A stretch of DNA of 64,000 nt, taken from NCBI RefSeq assembly GCF_007004735.1, contig NZ_SSNL01000004.1:1-64000 (forward strand). Direction: 5' to 3'. The position numbers and the translations under genes were made by a program. The stretch is from Salinigranum halophilum (lineage in GTDB: Archaea > Halobacteriota > Halobacteria > Halobacteriales > Haloferacaceae). Under the pieces are notes generated by a model. That model worked only from the letters and a program-made list of their open reading frames with translations. It was not told where the DNA came from and made no database searches. Positions within the stretch are counted from its first letter, which is position 1. The number at the start of each line of letters is the position of its first letter. Positions 17,597 to 25,048 of this stretch are shown in pieces.

Positions 17597-17842
17597 TCAG
17601 CGACGGTGAACGCTCTCGACCGCGACCGTCGCGACGAGCGCACCCGTCAGCACGGCGGTCAACGCTACGGGGTAGCTCAAGGCGAGGACGACGACGAGCG
17701 GGAGCGCGCCGACGATGAACGAGTGGGCGACCGTCGGGGCGCGGTCGCTCACGGTCGTGCGCTGTACGTGGAGCGGTTCGACGGGGGTGTCGGCTGGCAG
17801 GACCATTGTCGGTCGGGGGGTGGGATGGCTGGTTCGACGCAT
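17597..17842 (-). CDS. Small membrane protein
   Basis: The 81-aa protein has an N-terminal cytoplasmic stretch followed by two adjoining hydrophobic segments, APTVAHSFIVGALPLVVVLA and YPVALTAVLTGALVATVAV, ending in VHRR. The start at 17842 (MRRTSHP) was chosen, and an internal ATG at 17806 would give 69 aa. The further upstream frame is Arg/His/Cys-rich and unlikely to be coding. Function is unknown. Confidence 0.55.
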   Translation of the reverse strand: MRRTSHPTPRPTMVLPADTPVEPLHVQRTTVSDRAPTVAHSFIVGALPLVVVLALSYPVALTAVLTGALVATVAVESVHRR

Positions 17843-18234
17843 CAGTCCCCCTCTCGTCCCGCGGCGTGGAGGGTGTCGAGACGCGGTACTGCGGCCGCTC
17901 GTGGCGGGCGCAGCCTCGAGGCGCGCTGGGTGCAGTGACGTGAGACGCCGGGACGCCCCGGGCACGGCGTGGTGGAGGGCGAAGCGGAGCGGGGGCGGGC
18001 GGAGGCGGTCGAGCGTCGAGCGGGTAGGAGACGGCACGCGTCGTCGGTTGCGAACGCGGCCTACTCTCCCTCTGCACGTGCGTTCTTGTAAACGTGTTTC
18101 AGGCGTGGTATCGTGAACCATACGCACACGGACGGGACCAGACGGACACGTCTGCCGGCTCGTGGGGCTTCGTGTCGAAGAACGCGGAGAACTGCGAGAA
18201 CGGGTCGTCAGCGCGATGCGGTCCGCCTCCCGCC
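17843..18234. other. Intergenic stretch without a supported gene
   Basis: About 390 bp lie between the small membrane protein and the 3' end of the GH15 gene. All open frames here have Arg/Ser/Pro-rich shadow character. A possible promoter for the small membrane gene lies around 18083-18112. No repeat or RNA gene was seen. Confidence 0.5.
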
Positions 18235-21200
18235 TCAGAGCGTGAAGCGGGTGACCGTCGTGCCGGCGGCGGTGAGGTCCTCGTCGGTCGCGGTGGCGAC
18301 CGTGACCTGGTTCTCACCGTACTCGATACCGAGTTTCGCCGAGAACTCGCCGTCGTCGTCCGGTTCGACGAGTCGCGTCTCGCTCGGCGTCTTCACGGAG
18401 ACGACGACGCCGTCGGTGGTTCCGGAGATGACGAGGCTGTCGCCTTCGAACCGCGTGTTGACGCGCAGTTCCGGTCCGGCGGGCAGGTCGCTCTCGAGGT
18501 AGCGCTCGCGGACGAACTCGGGCATCTCGACCGGTTCGCCGACGTCGATGCTGTGAGCGAGGCGGACGTACTGCGCCATCGACCACGCCAGCGGCGTCGC
18601 CGCGCCGGTCCCCTCGCCGAACCGCCAGTTGTACGCCGTCGTGTACTCGCGGTCCCACACCTGCTCGGAGATCATCCGACCGGAGTTGGCGAAGCGCTGC
18701 ATCGTCTCGAGGAGGTGCTGTGGGTCGAGTTCCGGCTCGTCGCGTTCCTCGTTGAGGAGTTCGTACTCGCCGCGCTCGCCGGTGAAGATGGGCCAGAGCC
18801 GGCCCTTCCCCTTCGCCTCGACGGACCACGGCGCGCCCTCTTCGCCGCGTTCGCGCTCGCCGTAGCCGTCGCCGTTGTAGCGGTAGAAGGCGGGACCGTT
18901 CGGCGTGTCCACGCGAATCGTGGAGTCGACCTCCTCGATGGTGTTCTGGATGACCTCGTCGTTCCACGGCTTGATACCCAGTCGCGTCAGTTCGAGGAAG
19001 CCGCCGTCGATGATCTCGCGCTCGTCGAGCGTCGGGCCGTTGTTCGCCAGCGTGCGGAGGTGACCCGCCTCGGGGTCGCCGTCGCGGGTGACGCGCACGT
19101 AGTACGGCGTGTTGGTGTGTCGCTCGGTGCCGGTCTCGGTCGCCGTCCACTCCTCAACGCTCTCGGTCCAGTCGTCGGCGAGCGAGAGCCAGATGAGCGC
19201 GTCCTCGGTCCGGCCCTCCTCGAGGGCGACGGCCGCACCGCAGGCGAGGCCCGCGATCTCGGCAGCGATAGACGACGGCGAGTAGCCCGCCTCTTCCTCC
19301 CAGCGCTCCTGGGCCGTCGGCGGCCCGTTACGCGCGACGTAGTCGGACGAGCGCTTGACGTTCTCGTACGAGTACTCCACGTCGTCGAAGGTGACGCCGT
19401 TCTGTGCGAGCATGTACGCCATCACCTGCGGGAAGGAGATGTTGTCCATCTGCTCGCCGCCCCACCGCGTCCGCCCGTTGAGGTAGGTGTTCTGCGGGAT
19501 GAAGCCGCGGGCGTCCTGCTGGTAGTTGTAGATGTACGACAGGTTGTCGATGGCCGTCTCGATGTCACCGACGGCCTCGAACACGGTGAACACCTGGTAG
19601 AGGTCGCGCGACCAGGTGAAGTTGTAGCCGTACCCCTTCGACTCCTCGGCGGCCACGGCTTCGCCCCACGGCACCGACGGGGAGGCGAGACCCGCACCCT
19701 GGAACGTCTTGTCCTCGACGGCGCGCAGCGACATGAGCGCGGCCTTGTACTGTGCGAGCAGGTCGTCGTCGTCGGAGACCGAGGCGGGGACGGACTTGTC
19801 CGCGAGGAACTCCTCCCACGAGTCGGCGTAGGCGGCCCGGACCGTCTCGTAGCCTCGGGTGAGTGCCCCGGCGGCCTCACCGAGCGCGGCCGCGGTGTCG
19901 GCGTTCTCGGCGAAGCCGAGCGCGAGCGTCTCGTTGACGTCGGGGCCCGACCCGATTCGGCCGATGAGGACGACGTTCTCGTTGTCCGCACGCTCCTGTG
20001 GCGTCGGGAGTTCGCCCTCCGAGAACAGGCTGGCGAGGTGCGACGACCCGGCGACCCCGACCGTCGCCCAGTCGAAGCGTCCCGCGGAGGTGAGCGCGAC
20101 GGCGACGGAGTACTCGTCGCCGTTCTCGTCGATGAGGAGCGGTTCGCCGGCCTCACCGACGTCGTACGCCTCGGCGTCGCGGGCGACGAGGTGGTAGCCG
20201 CCCATCTGGCCCAGTCGGATGCCCCGGTCCTGCGAGCCGGTGTTGACGAGGGCGGTGTTGGCGACGGCGTACAGCTCGTACTCGTTGTCGTCGTCGGCCT
20301 CGAACCGCACGTCCGCGAGCAGCGCGTCGTGCTGGGGGTCGGTCGCGTACTCGACGGTGAGCTTCCACTCGTGGCCGCGGCCGTCGCCGGTCTCGGTGAT
20401 GACGTGTCTGAAGAGGAGCGAATCGTCCTCGGTCATCTCCGCGTGCCGGTCGATGGTGTCGGCGTGGTCGTCGCGGCGGGTCTCGTTGTGCGTCCGCGCC
20501 GTGTAGGTCGAGTCCTCGTCCGCGTCCACCACGAGGAGGTCGAGCGTCCGGAGGTTCATCAGGTCGACGCGCGGGAACCGAAGCTCCGTGAGCGCGCCCT
20601 CGGTGAGGGTGAACCAGACGCGCGAGGAGTCCTCGGCGCGGTGGTCGGCGACGGTCCCGACGCCGTACTTCTCGCCGGTGGTCCACCGGGGGAGGTTCTC
20701 GGGGCCGGAGGGTGCCGCCTTCGGCGAGGGAAGCGCGTCGTATCGCGAGAGAAGCGACGTCGTCTGGAGGCGGACCGCGTGGGGCCACCCCAGCGGGGCC
20801 GCGGAGTCGTAGGTGCCGTCGTCGAACACCTGCTCTGCGAGGTAGCCCGCGTCGGTGACGAGCCCGCTATCGGGGCCCATACACCGGTAGAGCTTCGCGG
20901 CCTCGTCGAAGAACGCCTCGGCGTCCTCCTCTCGATCCAGTTCGGTGAGGAGCGCGCCGAGTCGGGCGGCCGCGCTCGCACCCCAGGCAGTCGAGACGGA
21001 CCAGACCTTCTCCTCGTGCTGTTCCGCCGAGCGCCAGTAGTCCTCTTCGAACCGGATGAGCCCCTCGACGTTCGAGTGACCGACGTCGCGGTAGAGTCCG
21101 TCGAGCGTCTGCTCGACGTGGGCGACGAGGCGGTCGACGTGCGTCTCCGAGAGGTCGTCGAGGGCGTCGTACTCGGTGAAGGCGTCGACGAGCGCGAACG

Positions 21201-22782
21201 TGCCCGAGTCGAGCCGCGTGTCGAAGTCGTTGCCGCGGAGCCGGAGTGCGTACGTCTCGGTCTTCGAGCTCCACAGCTCCTCGAGCCCCTCGAACACGAC
21301 GTCGGCCTGTGACGCGGCGTGCTCGCGGAGTTCGTCGCGGACGGGCGCGCGGGCGACCGCCGAGTACGCCTGCAGGTACGTCGCCGTCGTGTGCGTGAAC
21401 TGCCCGACCATGTTCTCCCAGAGGTTCTGACACTCCTCGGGGAGGCCGTAGTCGTCGAGCGTCTCGTCGAGCGCCTCGACGCCGTCCGAGAGCGTCCGCT
21501 GGATCTCGCCGGCGAGTTCGTCGTCGAGGTCGTCGCGTCGCGTGCGGAGCAGCGTCGAGAGGTAGGTGAGTACCGACGCGGTCTGGTCGGCCTGGTACTC
21601 GGGCTTCTTGGACTTCTCCACTCGTGCGTGCGCCCAGCCGGGGGCGATGGACCCGTCGGCCGCCCACGAGCGGTGGGGCCACGAGCCGTCGTCGAGCTGT
21701 GTGTCGACGAAGAACTGCGCGCTGGTCGTGAGCTGGTCGCGGACGTCGAGTTCGAACGCCTGGTCCGCCTCCAGCAGGTGACGGGCAACCTCCGAGTCGT
21801 CGCGGAACCAGGTGTAGCCGTACCCACCGGAGTGTGCGAAGAACGGGTCGAACTCGGGGCCGGCGATGTGCGCGCCGCTCGGTGCCTTGAGCAGCGACAG
21901 CGCGCGGAGGTCCGCGCGACAGATGTCCTCTCGGGGCGTCTCCTCCGGCACGTACACCTCGGCGCGCTCGCGTGCCCCCGCGCGGAGTTCGTCGGCGGTG
22001 ACGTGGTTGAGCGCGCAGTGGCGGAGGTCCGCGAGCGCGTCCTCGCGCGAGACCTCGGAGTGGTCCGACAGCTGCGTGACGAGCGTCGTCTGTGCGGCCC
22101 GACCCTCGCGTTCGAGGGGGGCGCTGACGACGACGTCGCCGCTCAGGTGCGTGTCCTCGTACCGTTCGAGGACGGCCTCGCGCGGGAACTCGAACGTGTC
22201 GTCCGAGAGCATCTCGTCGAACCGTTCCGGGATCTGTCCGCGGACGTCGTCCAGCCCGGTCGAGGCGGTGACGTAGTCGTGTTCGGTGCGGTGGAAGACC
22301 TCGACGGCCTTCGTGTCGTTCGGGCCACCCTCTTCGTGGATGAGGCGGCCGACGCGCGTCTCGCGTCCCTCGGGGGCGAACGTGAGGAACGCCGTCAGGT
22401 GCGCGTCGGTCGGGATGGCACCCCGGAGTTCGACGTGGGTGACGTGGGCGCGCCCGAGCGTCAGGTCGTACTGGTGGACGGTGTACTCGCCGGCGTCGTA
22501 CTCGGTCTCGACGAGCGTCGTCTCGCGGTAGTAGTGTTGCCGTACCGGTTCGAGGTCGTCGAACCACTGTGTTCCGTCGCCGGTCTCGATGCCGAACCGC
22601 GACCGGTCGATGCCGTAGAGGCCCGAAAGCGACGAAGAGTAGTCCCGAATAGACCCGGATGGGTCGACGTAGACGAGTCGGTCTCCGTGTCCGGAGAACG
22701 CGCCCGCGGCCGTCGGGGACTCCTCGGGGAAACGTTCCCCGCGGTCCCGCTTGTATTCATTGAGTGCGGTTCTCAGTCTCAT
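18235..22782 (-). CDS. Double GH15 glucoamylase/glucodextranase-type protein
   Basis: The 1515-aa protein holds two glycoside-hydrolase-15-like modules, expected to release glucose from the non-reducing ends of alpha-glucans. Module one (about residues 60-660) contains HSGGYGYTWFRDDSEVA and DDGSWPHRSW. A glucodextranase N-like beta domain follows (about 690-940, starting RWTTGEKYGVG). Module two (about 950-1420) has GYGYNFTWSRDLYQVF (near 1050), RWGGEQMDNISFP, the catalytic-acid region AQERWEEEAGYSPSSIAAE, GRLWPIFTGERGEYEL, and the presumed base region ISEQVWDREY. A C-terminal Ig-like domain ends the chain. No signal peptide is visible, so it is probably cytoplasmic. It is divergent from the GH13 genes. 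Confidence 0.9.
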   Translation of the reverse strand: MRLRTALNEYKRDRGERFPEESPTAAGAFSGHGDRLVYVDPSGSIRDYSSSLSGLYGIDRSRFGIETGDGTQWFDDLEPVRQHYYRETTLVETEYDAGEYTVHQYDLTLGRAHVTHVELRGAIPTDAHLTAFLTFAPEGRETRVGRLIHEEGGPNDTKAVEVFHRTEHDYVTASTGLDDVRGQIPERFDEMLSDDTFEFPREAVLERYEDTHLSGDVVVSAPLEREGRAAQTTLVTQLSDHSEVSREDALADLRHCALNHVTADELRAGARERAEVYVPEETPREDICRADLRALSLLKAPSGAHIAGPEFDPFFAHSGGYGYTWFRDDSEVARHLLEADQAFELDVRDQLTTSAQFFVDTQLDDGSWPHRSWAADGSIAPGWAHARVEKSKKPEYQADQTASVLTYLSTLLRTRRDDLDDELAGEIQRTLSDGVEALDETLDDYGLPEECQNLWENMVGQFTHTTATYLQAYSAVARAPVRDELREHAASQADVVFEGLEELWSSKTETYALRLRGNDFDTRLDSGTFALVDAFTEYDALDDLSETHVDRLVAHVEQTLDGLYRDVGHSNVEGLIRFEEDYWRSAEQHEEKVWSVSTAWGASAAARLGALLTELDREEDAEAFFDEAAKLYRCMGPDSGLVTDAGYLAEQVFDDGTYDSAAPLGWPHAVRLQTTSLLSRYDALPSPKAAPSGPENLPRWTTGEKYGVGTVADHRAEDSSRVWFTLTEGALTELRFPRVDLMNLRTLDLLVVDADEDSTYTARTHNETRRDDHADTIDRHAEMTEDDSLLFRHVITETGDGRGHEWKLTVEYATDPQHDALLADVRFEADDDNEYELYAVANTALVNTGSQDRGIRLGQMGGYHLVARDAEAYDVGEAGEPLLIDENGDEYSVAVALTSAGRFDWATVGVAGSSHLASLFSEGELPTPQERADNENVVLIGRIGSGPDVNETLALGFAENADTAAALGEAAGALTRGYETVRAAYADSWEEFLADKSVPASVSDDDDLLAQYKAALMSLRAVEDKTFQGAGLASPSVPWGEAVAAEESKGYGYNFTWSRDLYQVFTVFEAVGDIETAIDNLSYIYNYQQDARGFIPQNTYLNGRTRWGGEQMDNISFPQVMAYMLAQNGVTFDDVEYSYENVKRSSDYVARNGPPTAQERWEEEAGYSPSSIAAEIAGLACGAAVALEEGRTEDALIWLSLADDWTESVEEWTATETGTERHTNTPYYVRVTRDGDPEAGHLRTLANNGPTLDEREIIDGGFLELTRLGIKPWNDEVIQNTIEEVDSTIRVDTPNGPAFYRYNGDGYGERERGEEGAPWSVEAKGKGRLWPIFTGERGEYELLNEERDEPELDPQHLLETMQRFANSGRMISEQVWDREYTTAYNWRFGEGTGAATPLAWSMAQYVRLAHSIDVGEPVEMPEFVRERYLESDLPAGPELRVNTRFEGDSLVISGTTDGVVVSVKTPSETRLVEPDDDGEFSAKLGIEYGENQVTVATATDEDLTAAGTTVTRFTL

Positions 22783-22851
22783 GGCCTGATGGAATAGTCG
22801 GAGTACATAAGTGTTGACGAAATCCCTCGCGTACGACCGGTGGCACTGCTC

Positions 22852-22865
22852 ATACCGAGCGGTAT
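22852..22865. promoter_or_regulatory. 14-bp palindrome, candidate operator
   Basis: ATACCGAGCGGTAT is a perfect inverted repeat with 6-bp arms and a 2-bp centre. It lies 70 bp upstream of the GH15 start. It does not match the remembered TrmB-type TACT-N7/8-GAGTA motif, so the binding factor is unknown. Confidence 0.5.
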
Positions 22866-22952
22866 CCGTGCCTGGCGAACCGGGGAATCCTGTGGCACTG
22901 CGTTCGATAACACGTGGGTCTCTCTACGCATATAAACATTGTCACGCCATCC

Positions 22953-22966
22953 ACTACATCTGTAGT
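22953..22966. promoter_or_regulatory. 14-bp palindrome, candidate operator
   Basis: ACTACATCTGTAGT is a perfect inverted repeat with 6-bp arms. It lies between the TATA-like element at 22928 and the GH13 start at 23021, where a bound repressor could block transcription. Confidence 0.5.
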
Positions 22967-23020
22967 CAATGACTCGTCGGTTTCGCAAAACAAAAGTGGC
23001 TCTGTTCAACACTAGGCCCT

Positions 23021-25048
23021 ATGAACCACCCAGGTCCACCCCAGTTCATGGCAGTCGGTGAAACGGTACAGGTCGCCCCGCGCGACCCCGACCCCGACGC
23101 GGAGTACAGCTGGCGCGTCAAGAGCGCCCCCGTGTCGAGTCAACTCTCGCTCGGCGACGACCCGGTCGTCGACTTCACCCCCGACGCGGCGGGGACGTTC
23201 GTCCTCGAGCTCACCGGGCCGCTCGGCGTCGACGAACTCACCATCCGTGCGTTCCCCAGTGAACTCGCGCCCGTCGGCCGCAGCGCCGGCTCCTCGGGTC
23301 AGTCGGGAGTCTCCGGGGTGTCCGGTGTCTCGGGCGTTTCGGGTATCTCCGGTGTCTCGGGCGTCTCCGGCATCTCTGGCGCTTCGGGCTCCGGCAGCGG
23401 CGCGCTCGGCGCGAAGAAGGAAGGCACCGGCGGCGGCCGCCCGCGGATCCGTCTGAGCGGTCGCGTCGAGGGCGACACCGTCGTCGTCGAGGCCGACCCA
23501 CAGCCCAACCCGAACAGTTCCACCCCGCGTGAGGACCTCGACGTCGAGTTCATCGTCGACGACCGCTGGCCGGTCGACGACTCGACGGTCGAAATCGACG
23601 GCTGGACGCTCACCATGCCGGTCGACGCGTTCGAGGAGAAGACGCGGGTCCACGCCGTCTCCATCGACGCGGAGTACTCCGTCGCGGACGCCATCGAAAT
23701 CCGCGTGAAAGGGACCACCGTCGACTTCGGTGAGGGCGCTCGCACGGATGGGGGCGTCGCCGCCGAGAGCGGGTCGAAACAGGTCGAGACCGGTCGGCTG
23801 TACGAGCCGCCGGAGTGGTCGAAGGACGTCACCCTCTACGAGATTTACGTCCGCGGCTTCGCCTCCGACGACGGCGAGGCCGAGAACACCTTCGAGGCGC
23901 TGGAGAAACGGCTCGACTACCTGCAGGGACTCGGCGTGGACTGCCTCTGGCTTACGCCCGTTCTGCAGAACGACCACGCCCCGCACGGCTACAACATCGT
24001 CGACTTCTACGACATCGCCGAGGACCTCGGTGACATGGAGGCGTACCAGGACTTCGTCGACGCCGCCCACGACCACGGCATGAAGGTCCTGTTCGACCTC
24101 GTCTTGAACCACTCCGCGCGCCAGCACCCGTACTTCCAGGACGCGTACAAGAACCCCGACTCGGAGTACTACGACTGGTACGAGTGGCAGGAGAACGGTG
24201 AGCCCGGCACCTACTTCGACTGGGAGTACATCGCCAACTTCGACTACCACAACCTCGAGGTCCGCCGCTACCTCCTCGACGCGGTCCAGCAGTGGTTCGA
24301 GGTCGTCGACGGCTTCCGCTGTGACATGGCGTGGGCCGTCCCCTTCACCTTCTGGCAGGAACTGCGCGACCGCGTCAAGTCCCAGGACCCCGACTTCCTC
24401 CTCTTGGACGAGACCATCCCCTACATCGCGGACTTCCACGAGGGGATGTTCGACATGCACTTCGACACGACGCTGTACTTCACGCTGCGACAGGTCGGCA
24501 ACGGCCACCAGTCCGCCGACGCCATCCTCGATGCCGTCGAGCAGCGGACCGAGGTCGGCTTCCCCGACCACGCGTCGTTCATGCTCTACCAGGAGAACCA
24601 CGACGAGACGCGCTACATCGTCGAGTGTGGCGACGAGGCCGCGTTCGCCTCCGCGGGCGCACTCTTCACCCTTCCGGGCGTCCCGATGCTGTACGGCGGG
24701 CAAGAACTCGGTCAGCGCGGCCGCCGGGACGCGCTCGCGTGGGACGACGCGCGCGAAGAGATTCAGGAGCACTACACGCATCTCATCGAGATGCGTTCGG
24801 AGACGCCGGCGCTGGACTTCCGCGGCGGCATCGACCGCGTCGACTACGAGGCCGACTCGGACAGCGTGACCGCCTTCCGCCGCGAGGCGAAGGGTCAGTC
24901 CGTCGTCGTCGTCCTCAACTTCGGTGACGCGCCCGAGTACGTCGACATCGACGCCGACGTCGACGGGACGAACCTCATCAGCGGCGAGAACGTCGTCGAC
25001 GAGGGCACGGTCGAGGTCGAGAGCGTCACGGTACTGGAGGAGCGATGA
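23021..25048 (+). CDS. GH13 alpha-amylase-family enzyme
   Basis: The 675-aa protein acts on alpha-1,4-glucans. An N-terminal PKD/Ig-like domain (1-80) leads to a Ser-Gly-Val repeat linker (about 93-130). A second beta domain follows (145-250), then the catalytic barrel (270-595). Conserved regions are visible: GMKVLFDLVLNHS (region I), VDGFRCDMAW with the nucleophile Asp (II), LLDETIPY with the acid Glu (III), and YQENHDETRY (IV). The chain ends with a small beta domain. No signal peptide is seen, pointing to intracellular maltodextrin or glycogen use. Its stop overlaps the next gene's ATG (ATGA), so the two are translationally coupled. The start at 23021 follows an A-rich promoter-like segment. 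Confidence 0.92.
   Translation: MNHPGPPQFMAVGETVQVAPRDPDPDAEYSWRVKSAPVSSQLSLGDDPVVDFTPDAAGTFVLELTGPLGVDELTIRAFPSELAPVGRSAGSSGQSGVSGVSGVSGVSGISGVSGVSGISGASGSGSGALGAKKEGTGGGRPRIRLSGRVEGDTVVVEADPQPNPNSSTPREDLDVEFIVDDRWPVDDSTVEIDGWTLTMPVDAFEEKTRVHAVSIDAEYSVADAIEIRVKGTTVDFGEGARTDGGVAAESGSKQVETGRLYEPPEWSKDVTLYEIYVRGFASDDGEAENTFEALEKRLDYLQGLGVDCLWLTPVLQNDHAPHGYNIVDFYDIAEDLGDMEAYQDFVDAAHDHGMKVLFDLVLNHSARQHPYFQDAYKNPDSEYYDWYEWQENGEPGTYFDWEYIANFDYHNLEVRRYLLDAVQQWFEVVDGFRCDMAWAVPFTFWQELRDRVKSQDPDFLLLDETIPYIADFHEGMFDMHFDTTLYFTLRQVGNGHQSADAILDAVEQRTEVGFPDHASFMLYQENHDETRYIVECGDEAAFASAGALFTLPGVPMLYGGQELGQRGRRDALAWDDAREEIQEHYTHLIEMRSETPALDFRGGIDRVDYEADSDSVTAFRREAKGQSVVVVLNFGDAPEYVDIDADVDGTNLISGENVVDEGTVEVESVTVLEER
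23297..23395 (+). repeat. Ser-Gly-Val tandem repeat encoding a linker
   Basis: Nine to eleven imperfect 9-bp units of the type TCC-GGT-GTC encode (S-G-V/I)n and end in a Gly/Ser run. They separate two beta domains of the GH13 enzyme. Synonymous codons alternate (TCC/TCG, GTC/GTT/GTG), which shows the array is not a recent slippage product. Confidence 0.8.

Larger units (their letters stand above)
22783..23020. promoter_or_regulatory. Divergent promoter region of the alpha-glucan genes
   Basis: The 238-bp region between the GH15 and GH13 genes holds two perfect 14-bp palindromes (annotated separately). It also holds the TATA-like string GCATATAAACA (22928-22938) and an A-rich stretch AAAACAAAAG (22986-22995) about 30 bp before the GH13 start. 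Both gene sets could be controlled together from here. Confidence 0.6.

Noticed and set aside
18094-21312. 1072-aa plus-strand open frame
   Set aside because: It is wholly antisense to the GH15 gene and lacks protein-like domains. Long antisense frames are expected in GC-rich DNA.
23297-23395. Ser-Gly-Val repeat as a possible CRISPR or minisatellite of non-coding origin
   Set aside because: The repeat is in frame inside the amylase, uses varied synonymous codons and separates two folded domains, so it is a linker.
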